Positions 21,551-32,146 of a stretch of 64,000 nucleotides of DNA are shown here, in pieces. How positions within the stretch are numbered: position 1 is the first letter of the stretch; each line of letters begins with the position of its first letter. Location: the NCBI GenBank assembly GCA_028551475.1, contig CM052362.1, positions 11,345,354-11,409,353 of the forward strand, written 5' to 3'. The position numbers and the translations under genes were made by a program. The notes under the pieces are model-generated. The model did no database searches. It was not told where the DNA came from and saw only the letters and a list, made by a program, of their open reading frames with translations. The DNA is from Casuarina equisetifolia. Lineage: Eukaryota; Streptophyta; Magnoliopsida; Fagales; Casuarinaceae.

Positions 21551-22387
21551 TTATACACTTGCTCATCTACATCTAGATTAATATTAACAACTGGTGATGA
21601 TGACTTAAGAGTCCTATTGAATTAGAACACTTATAATTCTATAACATAGATATTCATAGTAAGATTAGCATTACAATCATAAATAGTATATCATAATAAT
21701 AATCTTATTTAATATCAAAGTCGTTAAAATCATAATAGACAAGCAACATTCCCTTCCATTAAAGAGGCTAGTTACATCCTAGAAAGTTAAAATACAAGGA
21801 ATAAAAAAGGAAACTATAATGGGCACCACCCCAATGGATAACCTAAGAACAAAGGAAATTAGGCAAATTGGACTCATACTCATATAGCTTAGTCCATCGG
21901 CCTGTACTGCTAATCCAACATATAGGAGTCCAACCTATACTTGTTCGGCCAACCCGTTGGCTTATACTACTAGTTTGGAACAATAGCCTATCTATTAACT
22001 CTCCTTTCACATTTGGAAGGAGTCAATAGCAACTAAAACAAGATAAGGATTAAGCAATACAAAATTAACCCTTTCAACTCAACCTTCATTTATTTCAAAA
22101 GTAATTTATTAAACAACTTAAAAAGTGACAATTAAATGGACTGAATAATAAGATAAACTCAAAATGTCAATCATGAAATTGCATCCATATGCTAACTCAA
22201 TGGTAGTTAAGAGTGCCTACGACATCTTGATTTCAGGTTCAACACCCAAGTATGTGAGTTCAATAGGTATAAAAAAAATGCAATTGAATATAATGAATTA
22301 ATTATTCTTTCATTCCCTAATGTTAAATAGTCCAAATTGAAGGCCTAAGATGATGATCGTGCATAGTCAACATATGGTATATGGTAT
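21551..22387. other. AT-rich stretch between two copia remnants
   Basis: No coding sequence is recognised. Around 21880-21980 a phrase rich in GGCCTGTACTGC / CGGCCAACCCG resembles segments seen inside the local LTR families, so it may be LTR-derived. A SINE-like copy lies at 22190-22290 (annotated separately). Confidence 0.35.
22190..22290 (+). mobile_element. tRNA-like SINE copy
   Basis: A-box-like AATGGTAGTTAAGAG is followed 30-odd bases later by a B-box match, GGTTCAACACC (22237-22247, fitting GWTCRANNC). Then come AAGTATGTGAGTTC and an A-rich tail, TATAAAAAAAATG. The same order is seen in about ten other places in the window. Confidence 0.55.
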
Positions 22388-22755
22388 TTGGTTGCTTTGA
22401 AGGCTTTAAATTATTCTTTCTTTAGGGTATTTGATTATTCTTATTTCCTATATTTGCAAAGTTACTCCTCCAACAAGTTAGAAGAGTGCTCACTACATTA
22501 TGTATTTTTGGGTTCGAGTATTCATCACAAAGGCTATAAATGTCTTCACCTTACCTCTAGAAGGATTTTTCTACCTGAACATGTGCTTTTTAATGAATTG
22601 ATCTTTCCTTTTGTGGCTTTTTCTACCAAAAGCTAACCCCTTTTTCTCTCTAGCATTTGTATGATTAGCTCTAACTTCTTTTTTTTCATCTTTTGCCACC
22701 CATACGGAGGCCTAGCCTAATTAAAGGCACTCAAATCCATATCCAACCTAACAAC
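22388..22755 (+). pseudogene. Ty1/copia integrase C-terminal region, broken
   Basis: The 82-residue frame includes SSNKLEECSLHYVFLGSSIH, HKGYKCLHLTSRRIFLPEHV and LFNELIFPF, which matches the GAG/IN C-terminal box of copia elements (NSHKLD-RS--CIFLGYS--HKGYRC-----GR-Y-SRHVVFDE--FPF). It ends at the edge of solo LTR copy C and resumes beyond it. The flanks of that LTR show that this was once one uninterrupted pol. Confidence 0.88.
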
Positions 22756-24115
22756 TATTAGGTATAATGGTCAACCAAGAATGGAGGGTTGAATTGGTAG
22801 TGTAGCTATAAGTCTATTTTCTTTTGCTTTCAAACACAACAAATTCACACTGAAGTAACAAATGAACATGTAAAAACAAGATAAAACAATAACAAACAAC
22901 AAGCATAGACATAAAAGTTTATCATAGTGTTTTGGCACTCAATCCTACATCCACTCTCTTTTTCCTTCAACTCAACCAATTGACATTCATTTTACTCACT
23001 AATTAAAAGAAAATGTTCTCCCAATCCTCCAAAATCCTCCTTTAAGGAATCACAAATTTTTAGGTTACAATAAAAGGTTGTCTCAACCTTATTACAAAAC
23101 AAATCACCAAATGATGAATAGTTTATAAGGGATATTGCTAATCAAAGAGCTTATTCAAGATATTAAATGTAAATCTAAGCTTTAATCATGAAACCCCCAA
23201 ATTTTATCAAATTAGGGTTTCAAATTTACAACAGACTTTATATACAAATAATAATCAAAGTTCAATTAACACATAAGCAAGTGTATACAAGTGAGTATGA
23301 TCACAAAGAAATGATCTTTAAAGAACATTACTGAATATAACCGAATATCACTGAAGTTGTTTGAAATCGCAATGCTTGAATGACTTGAATTCTTTCTCTT
23401 GACTTTTCATAAATAACTTATGCAAAGACTATGTATGAATTGTAGAAAAGAGCCTTATACCATATTCAAACAATAAGAGCTTATTAGGGTTCTTTATCAA
23501 ACCTGACACCAACAAAGCCTTCTTCCTATTAAAAGATGGAGAGATTTCCATCAATCTATAGTTAAAGCTTCAATTTGATCTCTTAATCACCATAATTAGT
23601 TGTTTTAACACTTAATCGCTTCTCAAATCTTCCCATTAGGCAATTAGCAATGGAAAAGAAAGGAGGCCACTTGGTTTAATAGAAGCTAGGGCTTCTAACC
23701 ATCGAGTCATGAATTTAGGGGTGGCTTGCTAGTGAAACGATGCGTATTAGCACCCTTTTGAGTTAGACCTTTTATCGGACTTAGATCGATTGCAGGCTTA
23801 GATAAGTTCACATTAATATGAATATATTCATAAGATCAGTCCACATAACATAAGCTTGAACTTGATAAATTTGTGCATGTAATGATATAAAGTCTAGCAT
23901 CACTTTTTCTTTAGTGGAAATTGTTATGTAACTAATATTTCTTAACTCTCATTTTTTATTACATAAAAATTACTTGTTTATAATATCATTGATTGATATT
24001 ATAATTTACACACCTTTACTTCCTATAATTCAATTTTGCACATCAATATATGAAAAACATTTATATACTATAATCAACCAAAATTTATCACAACAAAGCA
24101 TATCTTTTTCCAGTA
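22756..24115 (-). mobile_element. Solo LTR copy C (minus strand) with target-site duplication
   Basis: On the minus strand it starts TACTGGAAAAAGATATG (TG changed to TA) and ends CCTAATA. It is flanked by the 5-bp direct repeat ACAAC (22751-22755 and 24116-24120). Family landmarks are present: ATAATATCAATCAATGATATTATAA near 23978-24003, the TAGGGTTTCA/TGAAACCC region near 23190-23220, and the TTGAAGGAAAAAGAG block. No internal sequence remains. It splits a copia element between its integrase and RT parts. Confidence 0.78.
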
Positions 24116-24120
24116 ACAAC

Positions 24121-24887
24121 CATTAGGGCAACATGCTCACATCAATACCTTGGAGCTTGATTCCCATCCTTTCTTGATCCCTAAAGCATCACCCTCTCCC
24201 AATCATGCAATCATTCCATTGGCTAACTCTAAATCTTCTCTAGCCTAACCATATGCTTCCCTTACCAACCAAACATGAGCCAATTCAACAATCAAGCAAA
24301 ATAGAAGAGTATAGGTCCTTTTCCACTTTACTGCCAATTAGACTCCACCAATCCACCCAATCCATTCTCTATTACTGTTCCAAGCTCTCATCCAATGGTC
24401 ACCAAAAGTGAGATTGGCACCATTTATCCAAATCCCAAGTATGCTTTTCTTGTAACTAATGACATTCTATCTATTCATAAAATAGTTTCACAGGCTCTTA
24501 CTCATCCTGGTTAGCATGCTACTATGGAATCTAAGCTCTCTACACTGCACCACAATTAAACTTGGACTCTAGTGTTACATACTTCACATGGGTATGCTCC
24601 TTAATTACATGACCTCTCTATGCCTCAACCACTCATGACAACCTTACATTATGATAATATTTCTACATTGTAGATTACCACCAAGCCCTCTTTCCATAGT
24701 AAAAAAAAACACATGGAAATAGATTTTCATTATGTTCGTGAAAAGGTTGCTATGTTAACACTCCTCACCAAATATATACCCTCTTCCTATCAACTTGTAG
24801 ATATCCTAACTAAGCTACTTTCAAAACCACCATTCATGGGCTTCCATTCCAAACTCAATGTTGTCACTCCTTTCATTTGACAGGGCA
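24121..24887 (+). pseudogene. Ty1/copia IN-RT linker and RNase H end with internal deletion
   Basis: At 24395-24580 the text reads HPMVTKSEIGTIYPNPKYAF, VSQALTHPG, and MESKLSTLHHN-TWTL, matching the linker and RT start of copia (HPM-TRSK-GI-KPN-KY, A-QALKHP-WR-AM--E--AL--N-TW-LV). At 24690-24860 it jumps to the RNase H end (HMEIDFHYVREKVAMLTLLT, then QLVDILTKLLSK). The whole RT core between them is deleted. The 3' LTR follows at once. Confidence 0.85.
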
Positions 24888-25199
24888 TGTTAAACAATCT
24901 AGATTGTAGGTTCAAGATGATGACCCTACACAATTGGTTTAAAAGGTTGTTTCTCCTTATGTGACATGTATAAATCTTAACTGTATTGTTAATTAAAAGT
25001 TTAGAAATCTCTTTGTGTAGTTAGGTAGTTCAAAAGGTTGCTTCTCTTTATGTAACGTGTACAAATTGTAACTGTACTATTAGTTAGAATTTGTAGAAGT
25101 TTTATAAATAAAGGTCGAAGGAATTCTATAAAACACACTTGAAGTCATTTTACATTCTCTCAATCATAGTGAAAACTAGAACAATTTTCCTTTCCAACA
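24888..25199 (+). mobile_element. 3' LTR of copia element, about 312 bp
   Basis: The LTR begins TGTTAAACAATC right after the CAGGGCA purine tract and RNase H end, and finishes TTTCCTTTCCAACA. A TATA-like TTTATAAATAAAGG lies at 25090-25104. Inside it a segment of about 70 bp is duplicated with about 80 per cent identity: AAAAGGTTGTTTCTCCTTATGT at about 24940 and AAAAGGTTGCTTCTCTTTATGT at about 25032. A 5' LTR is not seen. Confidence 0.7.
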
Positions 25200-26734
25200 T
25201 CTAGGCCTTCTTTTCTTTTCCTAATACGTGAAATGGTTATGGAACCTCCATCTTGGCCTAATGAAAGAGGTCCTTGATGGTATAAGTCTCTAATTGGGAC
25301 ATGGATTAAACATGTTGACTTGGAGAAAGTTGGTCATGAGTCCTAAAAGGAAATCCAATGATTATAACCTTGTGTGGCACATTTTCTTTTACCAAAATGG
25401 ATGATATGTTCGTGAAAGAAGACCAAACAACTCAACATGCAATGAGAAAATATATGGCCAGCATTATATTATAAGGATGATGTGATTTGGACATCAAAAT
25501 TACAAACTTTTAGTTTTTTGCTTATACCAAAATACTATCTATGTTCGTAGTTATCCAATAGATGTCTAAAATTTTATAGTTAAACTTTTATTGACAAATA
25601 AAACATCTCTAAACTTACTCTACTACACACTTAGAAGTAGATTTGTATATGTTGAGGTTATTTGTTAGCTTTCTTTGAATTATGAACAGAAAAACAATAA
25701 AACCTCAATTCTAAGAAACTAAACCTTCTATCAAGACATTTTTCAAAAAAGTTACTCAGGAATAAGTATAGAGAAATTATTGTTGACAACTTCCTGAATT
25801 CATATATAGTGTTTAATTATGTATGAGGAATTTGGAGTTTAGATTTCATTAGCATTAATATGTTCATAAATTGAAATTTAAAATGGTCAAATATGATACG
25901 CAATGGTCAAACATGTTCAAAACTCAGTCGATCACCTACTAGTTAAGTATTAAGCTAGTGTGGCTTAAGATATTTTGGTCTCAAGTTCAACACCTAAGTG
26001 TATGAGTTTGAATGCATGTGTACAAAAAATAATGGTCAAAATTAGCATTTACTATATTGATAAAGTCAATGAAGAAGTACTACTAGAATTGTAACATCTT
26101 ATGCATTTATTATAGAATATTTCTTGTTTTAAAATTTTATTTTGACATAATATATTAGTCAACTAGCTAAACAATATCAAGATTACTAAATGTTTCTAAA
26201 AACTATTCTCTCTCTAGAAAATATAAAATTCAAGAATTTTTGAAATGTGCTAATTGATACAAATGCTAGAATTCATATATACTCATCTGTGAAATTAACT
26301 CGGGTCATACTAAGATATGCAATCAAACAATAAAACCTAAGATCAATTATGAGAAATCATAGTTTCTCTTTATTGTATATCTCCAATAAAACTGAAGTCG
26401 GCAATCACAAGTTGAAATTTATTTTATGTTTAAGCCATCAATTGAAAAGTATGACAAACAACTCTCTAAAATACATTTTGGTCAATTTAAATATATCAAA
26501 TCAAAGTGTGCCAGATGAAAATCCAACATTGAGTATATGATCCTTTGGTGGTGAAACTTAAATGAAAAAGTGTCCCTCCAACTTCTAACCTAGCTTTTTG
26601 ACTTGGGTTTTGGGCTATTGATGCAAGCAATTAAACCTCTAAATTATCATGGGACTTATCTAATCAAAATTTATAATGTGCACACATCAAATGCTAATTC
26701 TAGGTTTTATTTTTCTTAGACAAATCATAATAAA
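25200..26734. other. Intergenic, AT-rich, with one SINE copy
   Basis: No supported gene. A tRNA-like SINE lies at 25930-26035. The remaining sequence has only short unrelated frames. Confidence 0.4.
25930..26035 (+). mobile_element. tRNA-like SINE copy
   Basis: The sequence reads CTACTAGTTAAGTATTAAG (A-box area), then TTAAGATATTTTGGTCTC, then AAGTTCAACACCTAAGTG (B-box match GTTCAACAC), then TATGAGTTTGAATGCATGTG and a tail ACAAAAAATAATGG. This is one of the best-preserved copies of the dispersed family. Confidence 0.65.
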
Positions 26735-27060
26735 TTATAATTTGAAAGAGTCAAATATGTAGTTAAATACTTGTAAAAAAATCCAGTCATTAATTTGCAA
26801 TATTAATGCCAAATTATGAAAATGCCTACTTCCGACTAATGAAATATGTTTGTCGACCCGAGGAAAGGATACTTCTAATGTCATGTAATTCAATGCTTTG
26901 TAAAGGGAAAACTCCGGGTCAAATAAATTCCGGTCTTTCCTTTCTCTGAGTTCAGATAATGTACTTCTATTGGGTCCTTTAAATATAAAACTAAAACCGG
27001 AAAGCAGATTGATGGAACGGTCTTGGGGCAATCCTACTAGATCCGTCTGAAAATATATGA
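26735..27060 (-). other. Unassigned open segment, possible gene fragment
   Basis: The minus-strand frame stays open from about 27060 to 26735, preceded by a splice-acceptor-like TATATTTTCAG. It contains SINLLSGFSFIFKGPNRSTL and ALNYMTLEVSFPRVDKHISL. I do not recognise a family. Composition is less AT-biased than the flanks, so it could be an exon remnant. A chance open frame is also possible. Confidence 0.25.
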
Positions 27061-27659
27061 AAATGCTCTCCTAATGGGAACATCATCCATTTTAACTTTT
27101 CCCTTCTTTTAAGTCCACGAAAAATGTCAAGAAGCCGTTAAAATCTTTCCTAAGCAACTGGTTCGCTTGAAGAGCTAAAACAATTTGAGGTAAAGAGTTT
27201 AAATGAACTAGTTAATCAATGGGGTACGACTTTTCACGGTACAAATGGCAGCAGAACTATTCATACGCATCCATAGTCGTCATTAGGTAACTCCTTACCC
27301 TTAATAAGTCATAAGAAGTGGTGTGCCTCCAATTATTAAGTAAGGTTTTAATGTGAAAAATGTTTCTGTTATTCTTAAGTTAATTTTTAGATTAGATTTT
27401 AAATTTTTTAATGATAAATATTGCACAAGATTTGAATGCTAAACATGGCATTACGGAGTTTGCAACAGTCAAAACGTAAAATGTATCACAAAGCCTAGCA
27501 TACATAAGAAAAACCATCGCGTTTAAAATGCGAAGTGAATGCGAGTACTTCAGCCTAAGCCATGTCCCTTTGGCTTGGGATGAAGGACTGCCCTTCTGAA
27601 AGCGATAGTAAGAAGTAGAATGACCAGTTTTCCTAAAGCAATAGTGTTGAATTCCATAT

Positions 27660-28260
27660 GAGAAACATAAAAATCTAAAAAAAGAAATTATAAAGAGTAG
27701 ATTCTTTTATTTAATGTCTTAAAGTTTTAAGTTCAATATCAATTATTCTCTATAAAATTTAATTTAATATTGGAGCTCAAGTTCTCTCTTAACACTCTTA
27801 TAGGTATGAGTAAGTCTAAAATCTACAAAGTGAAAGTAGCATCATAAGATAGTCTAGGTTGAATCATCGTAGTAAGAAGGCATGTTGGACATGAATGTCA
27901 AGTCTCATATTACTAAGTACTCTATTAGGGGGTCTAAGTTCAATTTTTCACCTCTTCACTTGTAGATAAAAATCTCCATACAAAGTATAATTTTACGCTT
28001 AAGGCAATATGATGTGTTAAGTCCTACATAAGAAACATAAAAACCTAAAAGTTAATTTTTTTTAATGCACACATTTAAAGTCACACACTTGATTACTAAA
28101 CTTAAGGCCAAGAGGTTTCAAGTAATACTTACTTTTAACTGAACCAGATATTTGTCAACTTAAAATGTAATTTATTAAAAGATAATTTTTTTTACTTAAT
28201 GTCTTAGGATTTTAAGTTAAATACATGCTATTTTTGATAAAATCTAATAAATGGTCTTTT
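27660..28260. repeat. Two related AT-rich repeat fragments
   Basis: The phrase TTTAATGTCTTAAAGTTTTAAGTTCAATATC (27709-27740) recurs as TTTACTTAATGTCTTAGGATTTTAAGTTAAATAC (28190-28223), each followed by an AT-rich TATAAAATTTAAT / GATAAAATCTAAT stretch. A SINE-like phrase is embedded in each. They look like fragments of one repeat family. No gene is present. Confidence 0.4.
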
Positions 28261-28279
28261 TTTTTTTACGCTTTGAAAT

Positions 28280-28497
28280 GACCATTTTTCTAGAATTCCC
28301 AAGTCCAGTCCTCTTCACACTGTTAAAAGCTCCAAAGTATTGTCCGTAACCAGGTAAGGTACAAAGGGGTAGTTCAATGAATTTTCCCCAATATTCAGCG
28401 ACAACCACTCTTCCGTGAACCAGATCAACGAATTCCTTTGCTTTGCTGTCCCAGACAATCTTTGTAGTGTGAAACTGTTCCGCTGTAAATCAGACAA
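28280..28497 (-). other. Unassigned open segment, possible exon
   Basis: After an acceptor-like TGATTTACAG (minus strand, ending about 28484) a frame stays open for about 65 codons: EQFHTTKIVWDSKAKEFVDL, then VHGRVVVAEYWGKFIELPLC, then PGYGQYFGAFNSVKRTGLGN. Residue composition looks protein-like (balanced Gly, Val and aromatic content), unlike nearby chance frames. It is not listed by simple ATG searching because it has no start. The family is not recognised. A lone exon or a captured gene fragment are both possible. Confidence 0.3.
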
Positions 28498-29204
28498 ATC
28501 TAATCTCCATTAAACTGTCCTCATGAAAATAACTTCTCCATCTGTACGGACCAACTCTCTAGTTATTCTGAGAAATCTTTGGGTCTACCGCTTGCATTTT
28601 CTAAAAGTGGGTTCTTTCGTCTTTATAAAATCCATCGGTTGTCACTGTTGCGTGTCTTAACAGAACTTGTCTCCCGTGGCGAGGTGACTACCGAAATTCT
28701 CAACCACCAATGCGTAACATTTGTAGCCACAATAAATATGGAGCTACTAAGGTCAGTACTTTATAATTACTAGTTAAGAATACTACTTAAAAATGAATTA
28801 GTGCAACCACTGTTACAGTTAGAATAAATATGAGACTAACACCATTAATACTTAATAATATTCAATGACGCTAACACTCTAGATGAATTAGGTGGCCAAA
28901 GCTCGACCCTAAACCTCTATGCCCTGGTCTACATTGGAATCACCCATAAAATTCTTACTCTAAAATAATCATCAACTTGAAGCTCGACACCACAACTATC
29001 ACACCCATAACTCGAACTGGTATGATATTACCAAAATGAAACAAAAAACAGCTCGAGCAAAGAAAAATTCGTTTCTAATATTTGGTTGTTCAAATAAACT
29101 TGATATCCATGGAAGTAGAAAAAAAGAGAAAAAAGACTAATGATAGTAAATATCAATGGAAGTAGAAACTTGATATCCATTAAACTTGATATACATGGAA
29201 GTAC

Positions 29205-29300
29205 CAAATGCCATCAACTAATTAACATGTCTAGGACCTCTAAGTCCTAAGTTCAACACCTGAGTATGTGAATTTGAATGCCAACGTAGAGGTGACAGAG
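29205..29300 (+). mobile_element. tRNA-like SINE copy in duplication unit 1
   Basis: ACTAATTAACATGTCTAGGACCTCTAAGTCCTAAGTTCAACACCTGAGTATGTGAATTTGAATG carries the B-box match GTTCAACAC and the downstream AGTATGTGAATTTGAATG phrase shared by the family. A poly-A tail is not evident. Confidence 0.5.
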
Positions 29301-29318
29301 AGAGAGAGAGAGAGAGAA
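29296..29318. repeat. (GA)n microsatellite
   Basis: About eleven consecutive GA steps, visible directly, inside tandem unit 1. Confidence 0.9.
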
Positions 29319-29359
29319 GACTCTAATGGTAGTAAATTAAAGTAGTTTTAAACTACAAC

Positions 29360-29640
29360 CACAACTATCACACCCATAACTCGAAGTATGACATGACCAA
29401 AATGAAACAAAAAACAGCTCGAGCAAAGAAAATTTTGTTTCTAATATTTGGTTGTTCAAATAAACTTGATATCCATGGACGTACCAAATACCATCAACTA
29501 ATTAACATGCTTGGGACCTGTAAGTCCTAAGTTCAACACCTAAATATATAAGTTTCAGTGCCAACGTAAGAGACAAGGAGGGGGGGAAGAGAAAATAAGA
29601 CTCTAATGACAGTAAATTAAAGTAGTTTTAAACTTCAACC
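29360..29640. repeat. Tandem duplication unit 2 (281 bp)
   Basis: This repeats unit 1 head to tail from CACAACTATCACACCC to AGTAGTTTTAAACTTCAACC, without the 88-bp internal duplication and with an interrupted GA/GGGGGGG tract. The SINE was carried along in the duplication. Confidence 0.85.
29475..29572 (+). mobile_element. tRNA-like SINE copy in duplication unit 2
   Basis: This is the duplicate of the SINE at 29205, reading ACTAATTAACATGCTTGGGACCTGTAAGTCCTAAGTTCAACACC. It arose by the tandem duplication and not by a separate insertion. Confidence 0.5.
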
Positions 29641-30479
29641 ATGCCAATTTTCAATTAAAAACGTAGTAAGACACTTCAACAAATCTTCAAGAATTTATAG
29701 TACATGATTCTCATCCTCCATATTTTCTAAATTGGAAGGCTCCTAATCTGCTGCACTTTCTAAAAAATGTAAATAAGATTTAATAAGCTACCATAATGGG
29801 TAGAATCAATTGATTCATAGTTGTCCTCCCTTTAATGTGACAAAGGAGAAAGAAAATTTTCATTAAACTATAGTACGCAATAAGCTTGATTTCTTTAACA
29901 CATTATACAATTGGGCTCTAGGACTCGCAGTATTTTAAAGTATAGCTCAACTCAAGGTACTAATAATATAGACTCAATATTCAAAGTTTTACAAGTAAAT
30001 AGATAATATTATTTTTTCAATAATTATAAACTTTGACTTGATAAAGTGGTACTGATATAGTATAACATTTTTTGCATCTTACAATAAGATATAATACAGT
30101 CTTATAAACTTTTCTTTTGACTGACATGAACAAATAGGACCAAAATAGCACATACAATGTCAAAACTATGTTGAAATCTTAGAACTATTATCCAAAAATG
30201 TAATCAAAGATTAATATTTCCTTTTTCTTTTTTATAGAACAAGGACGGGGCCTAGTTGGGGATATAGTGAGGAGGGAATAAAACTTATGTCATTCAAACA
30301 TACATCCCTAAAGAGGATTCAAAAAAAAAAACCAACAGAACAAAAATAAAACATACTAACACAAAATCCAACTCAAAATTTACTAAAATGAAATATAAAA
30401 AATTAAAACATTTGGTCATATAAATCGCTATCATTTTGTTGCAATGACCTGTAATGCACTAAACCTTGTTGATCTTCTT
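29641..30479. other. Intergenic AT-rich sequence
   Basis: I see no gene, structural RNA or clear repeat signature here. Frames are short and AT-driven. Confidence 0.4.
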
Positions 30480-31064
30480 GTAATGGCTATAAACGCACTC
30501 TCAGCAATGACCTTGTTTGTTCATAAATCTTTGTCCTGTTATAGAATGTCCATGATAAGCAAAGTTGTCTGCCAAAAAATTACCTTTTCTACAGGTATGA
30601 ATGATGTGTCACCGGGAGAAAGTTTTGCATTTTCTAATTACATATTCTAGTATCCATGGTGATGAATGTTCTCCCTTAATACATTGAACCAAGAACTTAG
30701 AATCTGCCCCTATTTCTTATAACTGCAACCCTTTTTGGTAGCTAACTTGTAGACCAAAAAGCATTGCTTGAGGCTTCACTATAGAGCTATTTCCGTTTCC
30801 CAGGTTTAAAGAATAAGTTAAGTGAACTCGACCATTAGAATCTCGGATGACCCCTCCTCCTGCATATCTTTCATATATACAAGAATCGTTAGTATTTAAC
30901 TTTAAAGAATCCGGTTGCGGTGGTTTCCTTTCAACCATACATCCCTTTTCTTGGGTGATTAATTGCACCGGCAGCCGTAAATTACCTAGGACTTTAATGT
31001 CCATTGTTGGTGGCTGTTTACATTTCAACATACTATTAATTTGAAGTAGGCCTTTATGGTTCAT
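30480..31064 (-). pseudogene. RNase H-like (RVT_3-type) domain remnant, inactive
   Basis: Minus-strand translation gives ERKPPQPDSLKLNTNDSCIY, GGGVIRDSNGRVHLTYSLNL and AMLFGLQVSYQKGLQL. A stop follows, then EIGADSKFLVQCIKGEHSSP, and at the end KGNFLADNFAYHG. This is the plant RNase H-like domain found at the end of LINE ORF2 or in related single-domain genes (family KLNTDGS, GG-LRD--G, E-WA---GL, ESDS, AN--AD-LA). The first catalytic Asp motif NTDGS reads NTNDS and the catalytic Glu position reads Gln, so it is dead. No RT is attached. Confidence 0.8.
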
Positions 31065-32102
31065 TCTCTATATTCCCTAAAGAAAGTGTCTTATTACCGT
31101 ATTTAACTTCACATCAAGCCAATCATATATTCTATAATACTTAACTCACCAAACTCTAGAATACCCGTTTGTGACGATGCTGTTGCTCTCTGAAACCACT
31201 GCAGTATTTGATAATACTGAGTCTTTGAACTATTATCCAAAATACAATCAGAGATTAACGCTTAAAACCAAATTGAAAAATATCTTAACTTTTCCCTAAT
31301 TCTAAACTTCCTATCAAAGAAATGATCTAATTTCAAATCCAATGTACTCTACATTTCAATGTTCCATTTAAACTATCAATTGGAGAGTAAGAAAATTAGA
31401 TGTTTTGAAGTCCTTAATTTCACCATGACTAAATTGCCCTATTCTTCCTATTGTTAATAACTTAATCATATAAGTCATTGAATCCCCTACATACTTAATG
31501 CAAGTATCAATTGGTCGCAACAACTCCAAACCAAAAATTACTATTGTTCATGCACAAAAAAACTAATTTTAAATTTTATTTTTCTCAGAATGTTCATAGC
31601 TCAATAAAAATTAAAAAATTCTAATGTAAATTTTTTTTTATGAATATTTGATTTTATTCATCTAAGAAAAAAAAATATAAAAGTTTAAGGGTATACTCTA
31701 GTATTAAAATTCATATAAGAAAAAATTGAGTTTGAAATCCTTATATTGTCTATTAAAATATCAATGCCAAATCATGAAAATACTCAATTTCAGCAATTAG
31801 TAACTGAAAATCTAAAGATCCTCAATTCACAATAGTCTAACAAAACTTTTCTCGAATTAAAAATATGAATTGAAATAACACATGGGGAATATGTCTCTCT
31901 ATGAGATTGTCAAAGAAAAAATTTGATTTCAATCAGGTGAAGTCACGGGATTATCGTTGGGTTTAACTGGAATTTAGGTCAAACAACGTTAGTTGGATGA
32001 AGGCTGAAAGAGGTGTCAAGGGAATTCCTTCCAAAATCCAATAGTTTTAAATGATTTGATCAAAGAAGACCCAAACCTGTGGAGCCAACAACAGTTTCTC
32101 AA

Positions 32103-32146
<44 letters not shown>

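Larger units (their letters stand above)
28991..29359. repeat. Tandem duplication unit 1 (369 bp)
   Basis: The unit starts CACAACTATCACACCCATAACTCGAA and includes AAACAAAAAACAGCTCGAGCAAAG and TTTGGTTGTTCAAATAAACTTGATATCC. It then has a SINE copy, a (GA)n tract, and CTCTAATGGTAGTAAATTAAAGTAGTTTTAAAC. The next unit repeats the same order. Unit 1 has about 88 bp of extra internal duplication around AACTTGATATCCATTAAACTTGATATACATGG. Confidence 0.85.
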
